Shown here: positions 12,713-23,742 of the stretch, one piece after another
How the letters are laid out: each line of letters opens with the position of its first letter
How positions within the stretch are numbered: position 1 is the stretch's first letter
Assembly (NCBI GenBank): GCA_018350325.1
Contig: JAEVLN010000001.1
Coordinates: 1,167,501 to 1,231,500 of the forward strand
Source: Globodera rostochiensis
Taxonomy: Eukaryota; Nematoda; Chromadorea; Rhabditida; Heteroderidae
Length of the DNA: 64,000 nucleotides
Reading direction: 5' to 3'
Notes under the pieces: model-generated
Databases searched by the model: none
What the model saw: the letters and a program-made list of their open reading frames with translations, nothing else
What the model was told of the DNA's origin: nothing
Program-made: the position numbers and the translations under genes

Positions 12713-13174
12713 ATGCGATCACGGCTTCTTTCAATTGCACCGCGCCAGTTTTGGCCATTTGCGAGGCCATTTTCAGTCAGAGCCGATGACGTCACCGAAA
12801 GTGTGGAAGTGTTGCGTGCGCGGCTTCTCTACCAGAGCAGAAAGCGTGGCATACGCGAGAACGACATTCTGATCGGGTGAAAATTTGAAAACCGGACCAG
12901 GATTTTGATCAACATTCTATTCAGCGGGTTTGCCGACCAGCACCTAGCACAGATGGGCAAGCAGGAGTTGGAGCAGTACGACCGGATCATCAACGGACAG
13001 CATAATGAGTGGGACTTGTTCCATTACTTGTCGGGTACAGTGAAGGCTGTTTTTGAGTAAATATATTAATTATGTTCAGGAGCGAAAGAAGCTCCTTCCG
13101 ATCTGAGCAACAATACGATTTTCCGGCACATGAAACATTCAATGATGAAGCAAACAATTGAACCCAAACATTGA
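12713..13174 (+). CDS. SDHAF2: Succinate dehydrogenase assembly factor 2 (SDHAF2/Sdh5)
   Basis: Matrix factor needed for FAD attachment to the succinate dehydrogenase flavoprotein. Three exons (12713-12876, 12925-13034, 13080-13174) join in frame to 122 residues. The N-terminus MRSRLLSIAPRQFWPFARPF is Arg-rich and lacks acidic residues, as in a mitochondrial presequence. The family core follows: RARLLYQSRKRGIREND, then GFADQHLAQM, ELEQYDRIINGQHNEWDLF and HYLSGAKEAPSDL. YQSRKRG and the DRLIN/NEWD block are the conserved surface of the family. Length fits. It is the last of three same-strand genes. Confidence 0.93.
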
Positions 13175-13693
13175 TTTCCGCGCTTAATTTTGGCTTTAAG
13201 CAGAAATTTATGTGTCTTACAAAATTTGCCCCCTCCCGTTTTTTGGGTCACATTTCAAAATTTTTTTTTTTTATAATAAAAATGATTTTATGCTTAACAA
13301 ACAAAAGACACACTAACAAACGCAACATTTATTCTATAAAAGTGAAAGCAGAAAGTGGGGAAAAATAATTGTTTTTTAATATAGATTATGGGGTACTATA
13401 AAAAATAGTTCGAAAAACACGCAAATGTTGAGTTACAAAAAAAGGGGTGTGAGTATTCTATAGTTTGGGTAATTGCACATTTCAAAGTTTTCTTTAAGTA
13501 CCTAAAAATGTACACTCGTAAAATTTAATGAAAAAATGAGATCTTTTACCCAAACTAGCAATGTAAGAAATTGTTTACTAGGAGGCAGAGGGCTTATACG
13601 AAATTGATTTTTTTTCCTATTAAAAATAAACAAAAATTCTCTTTCCCTTTTCGTAGAGGCCTCTCATTATTTGGGGTATTTTGGTTGTGTGGA
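13175..13693. other. Intergenic region between convergent SDHAF2 and the decarboxylase-like gene
   Basis: 519 bp of AT-rich DNA between two stop codons. It contains a small inverted-repeat element (13461-13557) and no supported gene. Confidence 0.45.
13461..13557. mobile_element. 97-bp inverted-repeat MITE
   Basis: Starts TAGTTTGGGTAA and ends TTACCCAAACTA, a perfect 12-bp inverted repeat. The outer TA may be the target duplication. The interior is AT-rich and non-coding. Confidence 0.6.
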
Positions 13694-16225
13694 TTAATCA
13701 TTAAATTTTACTGGCCATCCGACAGGCCAAAATTCGTCCTCCTCCGCTCCGCATCCGTCCGTCTCCTCCGTGTCACTGTGCAGCATCGGCTCGCCCACAC
13801 TGCCGTCACTGTCCGAGTCCTCAGCAGCAGAAGCAAACGGTCCACCATGAACATGGTGATGTTGTTCAGGGTAGGAGACAATGTCCAACTTTCGACAGAC
13901 AGACTCCCTAAAAGTTATCACATTTTGTCGTTTCACATATTGGAATTCGGTTAAACATTTTTTTGTTTTATTAGAGCGCACCGCGAAATTCGGAACTTCG
14001 TTGGGGGGCTTTATGGCGAATTCCCATAAACTTCCCGGAAACATCAATCCCGGTAAATCTCAAATCGCGATTCATGCTTTTCCAAAAACGTCAATGTCTC
14101 TCTTTTTAAATTCAATTCGGCACCCCCCCCCCAACCATTTTTTTTTGTTTTGTTTTTTTTGTTCATCAACTCTGTTCCTGGAGTCCAGGAAGGAGAAGAC
14201 CACATTCCACCAAAAAACTGTTGTTTTATCACAAAAAATTATCGTGTTCCCCCTCCTACCAGTTCGCCCTTGACACAAAATAAAAAATAGGCGGCGTTTG
14301 AAATGTTCCAAACGCATCATCATCGTCGTCCAAGGATCCTCGATTGCCAAATGCGTAAGCTAAATTAAAAATTTGCGGACTAATTTCAATGTACTGCTTG
14401 CGCTTCAACCTCCAATGTTGCTCCAAAACAGCCAATCGCCAATGTCCAGCTGGCGAAAATGACAAACGGACTGCACAATGTCCGTGTCCGGGTTGTCAAA
14501 GCCCGTCAGGCCGAACATCGTGCCGTAATAAACGCGTTGTTCCGAGTCCACATTGTCATCCTTAATAAAATGCGCGACACTGAACTGACTAACAATGAGA
14601 ATAATTGGTCGAGTTGGACAACTTCACTTTCCGACTTCAACCCCCACCCAAAAGAAAATGCCGTACAAAAAGTGGAGCACAGCGCGGCTCATTGTTCAGC
14701 ATCATCCGACAACCGAACGTGCCGTAATAACTCTCATTGGTCTGGTAAAGAAATGCGTCGTTCCCGGCATCCAAATCTTTAAATTGAATTGCAATAATCA
14801 AAAAACAAAACAGACAAACAAAAAGACCGTTATTGGTGACGAAGCTCGCGTCCGTGCAACGTTTGTCGATCACATTTGTGACCAGTGAAAATGGTGTGCT
14901 CGCAAACAATTGGCCAGGTGTTGCCATAATGTGCAGTCCATGGCCAATGCCATCAAGCGGAAAATGGACGTCAAGTGAACGGTTCAATTCGGCACAAAAC
15001 TAAAAATTTGTTAAGCATTTTACGTCGCTTAACCCTTCCAACAACCACAACCTCTGTGAACTCTGCAAATGACCAATCCTCCACCGATGATGAACACATA
15101 AATGACTCGTCGCCAATGTTCAGCACGTTCATTCGGAGTCCCATGCGAATGCCGAGTAGAAAAAGACGGGCACTCCATTCAATGACAAACGCGCAGACTG
15201 AAGACAGCGGGGTGCTGCTGCTGGGCAGCCAATTGGCAGGGTCAATTGAGAGGGAAATGCCGACACAATCAAGGCCCAACTCGGCACACAGCTTCAACCG
15301 CTCGGCCGCCTCGGCAAGCGGAACACCAAACAACGCATTTGCATTGTCCGAGTCGGAATCAAAACGGACGCTCAGAAGCAATCTAAACGGAGGTCAAACA
15401 ATTGTGGTTGTCCATTAACAGGACCGTGTTGGCTCGTTAAAATTTAAGAATTTTTCTTCTTTTTTGTTTTGTTAATATTCAACACGTATTCCCTTCCTTA
15501 CTTGGCGCTTGGATGATTGGTGAGAATGCGATCAAGGTCGCGCTCACTCTCAAAACACAACAAACCCACGCCGCATTCGTCCGCCTGTCGCAGTGACGAA
15601 CGCGTCCAACAGGGAAAGGAACAGCACACACGCTCGGCAGGCACATAATGGAGAGCCTGGACAGAGGACGAGGTCAATTTCACAAAATGGATAAAAAGTA
15701 GCAAGCATATCAAAATTAAATAAAATTCCTATTAAATCGAAAATTTTCTTCTTAACTAATTTTCATTTTTGTTACATTTTGTTTGTTTTAATGTAAACAC
15801 ATTTAGCATCTCCCCGCTGTTTGTGCAGCTGAACCCGACGGACGGATGAGCGGCCATCAAGCGTAAAAGCATTGGGTCCGCGTTGCACTTCAACGCGTAA
15901 TACGGCTGCACACGGGGTAAATACTTGACCCAGAGTTCAAGCAGTTCAACGACACGTCCAATGTCCATCACGAAAAACGGCTGTTGATCACCCTAAAATG
16001 TTTTGGTTAATAAGCCAAATATAAAACAAACAAGTATAGCCCCCACTATTTTCTTCGGAAGAATGTAAAAATTTAAAAAAAAGAAACCTTTAAACTTTTG
16101 CCGTCCGCAATTTGTGCCGCAAACTCTGCTTGACAACATTCGGAGTCCTCAAAAACAGTGACGGCACCCTCCCGTAGCCGATGGGTGCAGTAAGACGGAC
16201 GACGGACAATGCCAGCCTTTGTCAT
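13694..16225 (-). CDS. Ornithine-decarboxylase-fold protein with degenerate active site (antizyme-inhibitor-like)
   Basis: Nine or so exons align along their whole length with eukaryotic ODC. Exon 1 (16225-16088) starts MTKAGIV. Exon 2 (15992-15801) has YYALKCN, keeping the PLP-lysine segment. Exon 3 (15656 to about 15501) matches the antizyme-binding region (ECGVGLLCFESERDLDRI). Exon 4 (15382-15052) has GISLSIDPANW where ODC has SFHVGSG, and LNIGDESF where ODC has DIGGGFP. Exon 5 (from 14999) has ATPGQLFA where ODC has AEPGRYYV. Exon 6 has NESYYGTFG for NDGVYGSFN. Exon 7 has GLTGFDNPD for GPTCDGLD, so the catalytic Cys is absent. NIGAYAFG keeps the Tyr region. An acidic tail (SDSDGSVGEP) ends PVKFND. 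Decarboxylase activity looks lost. A regulatory role, as for antizyme inhibitor, is an inference. Confidence 0.85.
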
Positions 16226-18529
16226 GCTCACAATTGGCCGAACACAGATATGTTGGTTGAATGGGAAGAAGTGCAGTGGTGAAAATTCTGCAAAAAGTTG
16301 CTCAGACGGAAGTTTTTTGTTATTTGCAAAAATTGCAAAATTTGATTTTGTTGTATGAGATAAGACCATTTTCCACAGACTCAAAACCCCGGATCTGGAT
16401 CATTTAGAACGATCCCTACCAAATGCCGTTGCCCGTAGTGCCAATCTAGCTTTGTTGAGGAGTGGGGAGTTAGGGCGGTCGCTTCAACCGTCGGACTAAG
16501 GCCGCCAACTTCTGAAGTCGGAAGTGAGAGAGCCGCTCCTGGTCGACCTTCAACTGTTGCAGAACAAAAACGAGAGACGAACGGAGGAGGAGAAAGCCTT
16601 TGGTGGCGACGAAGGGACGAATTTTGGCGAGTTTATGGGGAAGAACAAAGCCGCTTCAAAAGCGAAGTCGGTTGGTTGACACAGAGGAAAGGTGGTGGAA
16701 AGAAACCTAAAAGGCATAGCTGAATGGCTGTAAAAAAATTCCAAAAAATAAAAATTGCTCATTTTTTGAGACCAAGTGTAATAAGACATTCCGTCATTTC
16801 TAATTTTGAGTTGTGCAAAAGACAGTCAACTTGCTGGTTGGTTACCCCGAGTACATTTTTATTAAAAAGAAACCCTCAATACTTTCATATAGCAATAACT
16901 GTCTAAGTTAACAAACCTCAAAAGTTTTGCGAAATCTCGGTGAATCGATGTCAGGTAATCGCGTTTGGGTCGGGATCCTAAAGATTAACATTTATTACAA
17001 AATTCCACCCGAATTGGGCACCAACCCAAGGAGGCTCCGCGTTCACGTCCAAGTGTTGAGAGGCTCGGGTTCGAGGTCGCGGTTCAGTACAGTGACTTTT
17101 CAGCAGAGTCAATCGAAGAATATCAAACTGAAAATTGTTGTATGGTTTTCTATTTGGAACGGATGTTTTGGAAACGCTTACCGATGAAAGTGTGAAGGGC
17201 GCTAGAACTTCTAAAGGCTCTTCTGGAGTAATTTTGGCTCGATTTTGAGGGTAGTTGTGTTAAACGACACGTCCATAAACGCCCTATCCCGGAAGCGAAT
17301 ACGGACTCAAAGAATGTGAACAAGAAAGGAAGCCAATAAAGGTTAGTTGAAAGGTTGTGCTTTCTGAAAATTTGTTTTAAAAATTAAAAATTTACACATT
17401 TGCGGCAATTAAATGAATGTGCATTGTTTTAATGGTTAAGGCGAAAAAAAACTTCAACGTTATCGTGTTTAGGTAGTTTAAAAAAAAAAGTCGTTAATTT
17501 TGATATTACCTATTTGTTGAGTTTTTACGTAATTCAATGTTTGCACAATCGCTTTTTAGGCCAAAATCAGAAAAATCAATGAAACAACGAAAATAAATAT
17601 ATTTGTGTGCTGTTTTGTTGTGTGTGTATTTTTGCCCACGCCCAATGTCAGTTGCTCAATGATCATTTTGAAGGTGACGGGTAGTGAAATGAAATAGGGG
17701 AACAATGCTGATCGTGCTAAAAATGATTGTTTCCAGTTTGTTTCGAAATATGTTAATTTCGTCGCCGCTTGCTTTAATCGTCCAAATACGACTAAGGAAT
17801 TATCGATTGACGAAATTAAACCGAGATTTTGTTGGGAGTGATCTGGATAGATTTTTGAATATTGTACGAAGATTTTTCGAGATTCTCGATTGGTCCTCAA
17901 GACCGGGCTCTAGCCTAGAGAGATATATTCCCGAAAATCCCGTAGGCACCGTCCGCTCGTAAAGAACAATGACATGCACACTTTGTTGGTTTTTGTGTCG
18001 TTTAGGTATACATTTTAATAATAAAATTAAAAAAAAAAAGACGACGGTTGCCTGCCTTTTTGCTCTGAATGTGAACGATGAATGGGGAAATACAATAAAA
18101 ATGATAATGGCGGAGTCAGCAGGGCAAAGGGAACATGGGAAAACTATTCGCTTTCCTTCACTGCAATTCGATGAATATTCATTTCATTATCCTTTCTCTC
18201 TTTTCTTGTCAATGAATTTTCAATCCATTCTGCGAAAACGACAGTTCGCCGACAAATATTTTGCCCGTTTCGCCGACTAGTAGCAATTTTGGGTGAAATA
18301 GGTAATTTGACTTTTTTTTTAAATTGAATTTGTTTTTCTTTATTCGTCGGGATCAGATTATGATCGAGCTAATATGAAGTCTGTTGCATAGTCGAGCCCC
18401 CCCCCCCTCGTCGTACCGAGACCAAACTGGCTAAATTCATGTTTATAGTACAAAAATTAGAGGTCGGATCTTGACAACTTCGAGCTTGAATCCTAAAACT
18501 CTGAATCACCCAAAAAAACATTAGGTATC
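16226..18529. other. 2.3-kb intergenic region, no gene recognised
   Basis: AT-rich, without convincing exons on either strand. Around 17812-17915 it carries a degenerate copy of the dispersed repeat with ends like GGTCCTCAAGACCGGGCTC. A related half-copy lies near 18457-18480. Promoter sequences of the decarboxylase-like gene should lie near 16226-16800. Confidence 0.4.
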
Positions 18530-18704
18530 TCAAACGATCAATTGCCGTTTCTGCTGAAGCACATTCTGTCGCATCAATTTCGATTTGATTTGCCTTTCAA
18601 ACATTTTCTTCCTTCTTTTCCTCACCAAGTCCCACTTTACCCAAGCGAACGCGGCGGCACCGAGCAAAGCACTGAAAAGTGAGGGGAAAGCACAGAATTG
18701 AGCC
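18530..18704 (-). CDS. Candidate terminal exon: single-pass membrane segment with basic tail
   Basis: A minus-strand open frame after a TTTGTTTAG acceptor (another acceptor, TTTTCAG, leaves the exon starting at 18671). It reads FSALLGAAAFAWVKWDLV, then a strongly basic helix RKRRKKMFERQIKSKLM, and ends QKRQLIV before TGA at 18530. It has no ATG of its own. It may be the last exon of the mitochondrial-type gene upstream (19965-19314) or of a separate small gene. The 0.6-kb gap and an ambiguous phase leave this open. Not recognised. Confidence 0.4.
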
Positions 18705-18887
18705 CTAAACAAATTGATTAAATCCAATTTCTTAATAGAAATTTCTGTGATAAAAAAAAAAGAAAAGTATCATTATTCCAAAAATTAATTATGCAATTTG
18801 AAGATGGAAGACCAACATGACAACCATGGCGCGTCGCATCTGAACACGATGAATTTTTATAAAAAATAAAATTGCACTTAAAATTTT

Positions 18888-19215
18888 GGGCCGTGTTAAG
18901 TCGATGCCATGACAGTTTAATTTAATCCTTAGAGCTAAGAAACTCAAACCAAATTGACACCATTCAGAAGCTTTATTTTTGTTGAACTTTTTATCAACGG
19001 AAAGATAGTCGATGTCGTCTCATTAAAAACAGTTATTCGTACCAACTTGGCGCGCCGAACCACAACTTTCTTAAGTTAAGTCAAATCGCCTAGACTTTTT
19101 CTATTAAGTATTGCATCTACAGACTTAGTGCTTCCGAATGTGTTTGATTTTGTTAACTTAATTTCCAAAAAAGTTATGATGCTCCATCAAACTTGTCGGC
19201 GACCACTTGACACGA
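18888..19215. repeat. Dispersed repeat copy A (shared with 36588-36866)
   Basis: Shares ordered similarity with 36588-36866. Both contain TTTAGTGCTTCCGAATG or a close variant, then an AAAAAGTT.TGATG.T block and TTGTCGGCG. No terminal inverted repeats were identified and there is no coding capacity. More degenerate relatives appear near 50440-50500. Confidence 0.5.
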
Positions 19216-19313
19216 CAAAAAAATAAATTAATAAATTTCGGAAAGAATAACAAAAACAGTCCGTTTGAAGTGGGAAAAGTCTAAATTTAAATAGCCAGAA
19301 TTAATTGCGTTCT

Positions 19314-19965
19314 CACCCTTTTATGAAAAGAGACGTCTTGCCTCTGTTCGATGAACTCGCTGACATAATTGAATTTGACTATTCGCCCCTCCAGAATTTC
19401 CTATGCAAAAAAAGAAGTAAAGTATTAATGTTGAAAATTCGAATAAGGCATTTCGGGTGAGGGCATTTCAAATTTTTGATATTTTTTACCATTTTTCCAA
19501 CCAAAAAAAATTTTGTTTAAATTCCTCGCCAATTCCAAAAACAAATTGTTTTCGCTATAACGCCTTTTTTGGGCGTCGCTGAATGTCTAGACAAAACGTT
19601 TAAATTCTTTTTGTGTCTTGACTTCGTCGTGCATTATGCCCTCTGCCCGACGCTTTTCCCGCTCGCGATTCTGGTTCAAAATGTTATCGGCCATTCGCGC
19701 AATTCGCTTCTCCCGCTCTGCCGCTTCCGGTACGTCGGCATTTGGACCCTTAAAAATTTAATTCAAACAAATCAATGCGCAAGAAAATTAGGAAAAAAAG
19801 AGTTTCAAGTCATGCCCTCAAACTTCTTCAACCCTTTGGGCCTAATAGTAAAGAAATTAAATTCACCGCTGCAGATGCTGATGAGAAGAAAGCATTTGCT
19901 GAACAAACGCCACCCATTTGGGGGAGTTGGACAGAATAGTGAAGACGAAGATGGCGACAAAACAT
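19314..19965 (-). CDS. Unrecognised protein with mitochondrial-type N-terminus (3' end uncertain)
   Basis: Three consecutive minus-strand exons. The first (19965 to about 19868) starts MFCRHLRLHYSVQLPQMGG and continues SANAFFSSASAA, an Arg/Ser/Ala-rich, acid-free stretch typical of mitochondrial presequences. The second (about 19749-19600, acceptor TTTTTAAG) is charged helix: GPNADVPEAAEREKRIARMA, then NILNQNREREKRRAEG. The third (about 19400-19314, acceptor GCATAG) reads EILEGRIVKFNYVSEFIEQR and ends FHKR at a GTGAGA donor. The C-terminal continuation may be the exon at 18530-18704. I do not recognise the family. It follows BCKDHB on the same strand by 493 bp, so the two may be co-transcribed. 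Confidence 0.55.
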
Positions 19966-20458
19966 TTCTTTTCTGTCTGTTCATATTAAATAATAAAAAA
20001 ATTTGATTCAAAATGAAGGTAATAATATTGCTCATGGAAACATGAATGAATATATTTTTAAAAGAAGAATGGTGTACAACTATATGTACCTTACAAATTA
20101 GTTATTTATTTATCAGTAAAAAAGGCAAGATGCTTAATTGTACAACTAGGAATAAATTCTAAATTCGTTTTAGAGCAAAAATCTTTATAGGTAAATGTAA
20201 GTTATTAAAAAAACAAAAAAGCATAAAAAATGACAAATACATAACAATGTACTATATAATACAATAATATAAGTGAATAGAATATTACAATTAAATGATG
20301 TCATCACAGTTCAAATAGCAAGAACGGCAAAAAGGTTTAGTATCTCAAATTAATGGTTAATTGAGCAGAAAGTATGAATGTGGTATACCGGAGTGAAACG
20401 TGATCGAAAATTGTGAAAAACAGTTAGATCCAGAGTTGTTGATCCATTATTCAATCAA
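19966..20458. other. Spacer between BCKDHB and the mitochondrial-type gene
   Basis: 493 bp, very AT-rich. It probably includes the BCKDHB 3' UTR and the start region of the downstream gene. Nothing else is seen. Confidence 0.4.
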
Positions 20459-22649
20459 TCAATAATTGGTTAGTGTGCGAATGGCCTCAAGACATCGCCA
20501 TTTGGTGGGCAGGTAGAAGGGCTCGTACACGTGCGGGAAGGGCGTGTCCCAGCCGCAGACGCGGGCAATGGGCGCTTCCAGGCTGAGGAAACAGCGTTGC
20601 TGAATGGCGGCCGCAATTTCCGCCGCGAATCCGGAAGTGATCGGTGCTTCGTGAGAGACCAACAGACGCCCGCATTTGGTCACACTCTGTTGATTGGAGG
20701 GGAAAAAATGCCACGCTTTTTGGCATTTTTGTTAAATTTAAAAACTCACATTGGCCACCGTGTCCACATCCCAAGGCAGAATGGTCTGCAAGTCAATGAC
20801 CTCACACGAAATGTCCAGCCGTTGTTGGGCCAACTCCGCAGTTTCGAGCAGTACATGCAGCTGGGTGCCCCAACCGACCAATGTGACGTCCGTCCCTTAA
20901 TTGTGCACAAATGAATCAGCAACGGAATGACAATGATGAGTCAGTCCGAGTAGTGTTGAAGCTAACCCTGTCTGACAATGTCGGCCTTCCCAAGCGGTAA
21001 CAAATACTTTCCGGTCGGCACATCATCAACGGCATTTCTGAAAATGCAAAGTACAATTCGCGACACAAAATGACACAAAAAAGTGCCTGTAAAGAATTTT
21101 GGGCTCAAAGAAAATGCACGGATCCGGGTCTTCGATGCACGTCAGAAGCAAACCCTTGGCTTGGATCGGACCCCTGGGCACGACAATCTGAAGAGAATAA
21201 GGCGAAATCAAAAAATTTTCAATAACAATTTTTTCAAACCCCAAAAAATAAAAGAAACTATAGAATTCGAAAACGTTTTTGTTGAATTTATAGAAATTTC
21301 TATTCCTTTTTTTGTTGTAAAATGTGCGTGAGTGTACTAATGCAAAGCTTTTAGCAATGGACATGAAATAATGTCACAATGGCACTTTGCACTTAAGTTC
21401 AAACGCTGTATACACATTCATTTGGCCAATTCAAAAAATATATGCATCCGAATCCTTTTTTTGGACCCATATGCCACAAAAGCGGTGACATTGGCGAATA
21501 TAATTTAATTAAAAATTGGACCAGTTTTCCCTAAAAATTTTGCAATCCTAGTCCCAAATATAAAATTTGTCCGTGTTCATTTTAAATAATGACTTGAGGG
21601 GTCCGATCGAGAATCTCTAAAAATCCCAAAATTTTGACGAACGAAATCTCTAAAAAGTACGACGAGATTTTCATGGATCCGGGGTTCTAGTTGTTCATCG
21701 CCAGCGCCCTCCCCCAAACCTTCAGGCCGGGCGTATGACTGAAGTACGCCTCGGGACTCTGCGAGTGGTAAAGACCACCGTGGCCAACAGCGCCCCACGT
21801 GGCACGAATTGTCAACCCCCCGCACGCCCACTGATTGCCACTCCGGTAGCGATATTTGGCTGCCTCGTTCACAATCTGGAAATGGGGGCAATTGATTAAA
21901 CAAAATTAAATTTGCAATTTTTAAATACCCAAAAAGATCTCGAAACATTTTGAGTCTAAACAAAATAAGCAAATTTTGGGCCAAACCTGATCAAATGCGG
22001 GGAAAATGTAGTCAGCAAATTGTATTTCGGCAATCGCCCGTTGGCCCATGACGGCAAAGCCAATGCCAAAGCCGGCAATGCCCTGCTCACAGAGGGGAGT
22101 GTTGAACACACGCGACTTTCCTGCAGAAAAAAAAATTGTGCGTCCGCAAGTTAAAAGTTACCAAATTTCTGTTGAAGTCCAACTGAACATCTGAAAACAC
22201 CGCCGAAAGCAACATCCTCCCCGAAGCAGATGGTGTTCTGGTCTTCTTCCATGGCAATGTGCATTGCCTGGTTGATCGCCTGGCACAGATTCACGCGTTC
22301 CGTAAGTCCTTCGAACAGAAATTTGGTTGTTTTAAGAATTTAAATACATAATAAGTACATAACTAACTCTGCTTTGATTACTTTTGGTGATACATTTAGA
22401 CCCGGTTTGTTTATGATTCAAATCGATAGATTTAAAATTATTGGGAAACTGTTCAGATACTTTCTTGGGTTACCGCAATCAGTAACTAATGTATGAACAT
22501 AATAAAGTACTGTTTGCGTTCGAATTATCAATGGTTGCTGTCGGGTAGAAAGTAAAATGTGAAGAGTATCGACATGACGATGTTCTTGCCGAAGCCGCAC
22601 AATTTCGGAGAGTCCAATCCAAAAAAGTGATGCGAACTCTGTTCGCCAT
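20459..22649 (-). CDS. BCKDHB: Branched-chain 2-oxoacid dehydrogenase E1 beta subunit
   Basis: E1-beta of the mitochondrial complex that decarboxylates leucine, isoleucine and valine oxoacids. The N-terminus [19 protein letters not shown] is a plausible presequence, and SSHFTFYPT matches the family's AHFTFQPD. Later exons carry [32 protein letters not shown], then [20 protein letters not shown] and [16 protein letters not shown]. They continue with [53 protein letters not shown] and [11 protein letters not shown]. The end has [56 protein letters not shown] and the stop at 20459. Length and order match BCKDHB closely and exclude pyruvate dehydrogenase beta. The start lies 184 bp downstream of the IER3IP1 stop on the same strand. 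Confidence 0.95.
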
Positions 22650-22832
22650 CACCAACTAAAAATAATTTTGTAAAAGTCAGGTGCAAGTTTCGAAACGCAA
22701 TATTTCAGAATAACTAAAACACCAGTTTATCGCAAAGGTCATCAATTTTTTGTTTATTTTTAAAATTTCGAATAACGATGTTTATACTTTACATGAACAA
22801 AACAAACGAAAAAATCAAAGTAAAGCACATTT

Positions 22833-23171
22833 TCAACCAAGCAACAACTTGATGACGATGACAAATATATTCAGCGCAATGAGCGGCACTGAAATAAAAG
22901 TTTTTGTTGAATACAAACTCATCGCAAGAGATTTGATTACCTCTGAGAACTGTCTGAATTGCGAGAATCAGGTGGACCAGCCTGAACACCACCGATTGGT
23001 CACTTTCTGTGCCAAAACCGTGCTGTCGATTCATCAAATACTAAAGAACAACAAAATCATAATTAAAGTCAAAAAGTGTTTAACCTTGTTCAGAACCCGC
23101 TCACGGTTTATAATTGCAATACCATTCAACACCAACAGAGAAAACTCGAGCATTGTGAACAGAGACAGCAT
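22833..23171 (-). CDS. IER3IP1: IER3IP1/Yos1, small ER-Golgi transport membrane protein
   Basis: Three short exons: 23171 to about 23085, about 23033-22936, and about 22880-22833. Exon 1 reads MLSLFTMLEFSLLVLNGIA followed by IINRERVLNK, matching the family's first membrane segment and HEERFL motif. Exon 2 reads HGFGTESDQSVVFRLVHLIL followed by AIQTVLR, matching GWGTDQG...LMNLIRSVRTVMR. Exon 3 reads VPLIALNIFVIVIKLLLG then TGA, the second membrane segment (VPLIIVNSIAIVLLLLFG in the human protein). The total of about 74 residues fits the family's ~80. All junctions use GT-AG. It starts a closely spaced minus-strand series with BCKDHB. Confidence 0.9.
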
Positions 23172-23742
23172 AACGGATTTATAAGAATTAAATTAACACA
23201 TTCAATGGGCTGAACTCGTAAATGACATGATGTTCTTTCTATTTCTTAGAGTATGGAAAAACAAATCCCAACAATTATGGCGATGCCTGTTTTTGTGGAC
23301 AAAAAGAACAAAAAAACGAACTCGAGTTGGCACCAAGGGTGGGAGGCTCTCTCCCGTTTACGATCCCGGTAAATTTTGAATTCCAGCTCCGGAAAGAATT
23401 CCTTGGCGAAATGTTTTCAAAAATTTTTTAAATTTAAATTTTTGGAGCCACCACTTTTCATCACAAAAACCTTAAAATCTCAAAATTCTTTGGGTTTAGT
23501 ATCAAAAAAAAAACACGAAAAAGACAGAAAATCGACAGCGTCTCAAAAAAAGCCGCGGTACTTTTACGTTTTGCAATTACATATCCAAATAAAAAACAAG
23601 GGAACACAAATGGCGCTCGGACACTAAAAAATGCGCCCAAATTATTTTGTAGGCGTACACAATTTGGTGGGAAAGAAACTGGTTTTGACGAATCTAAATT
23701 TTAAGGTGTTACGTTTGTCTTGAAAACATTTGTTCTAAAATT
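23172..23742. promoter_or_regulatory. Divergent intergenic region between IER3IP1 and SMC6
   Basis: 571 bp between divergent start codons, presumably containing both promoters. AT-rich, no gene and no recognised motif. Confidence 0.4.

Noticed and set aside
13694..16225. Calling this gene an active ornithine decarboxylase
   Set aside because: The fold matches, but the catalytic Cys, the EPGR motif and the glycine loop are replaced, so activity should not be assumed.
16930..17090. tRNA-like GGGTTCGAGGTC stretch
   Set aside because: No matching A box, anticodon arm or acceptor stem could be folded around it.
20459..22649. Pyruvate dehydrogenase E1 beta as an alternative
   Set aside because: [17 protein letters not shown] and the C-terminal [14 protein letters not shown] match BCKDHB, not PDHB.
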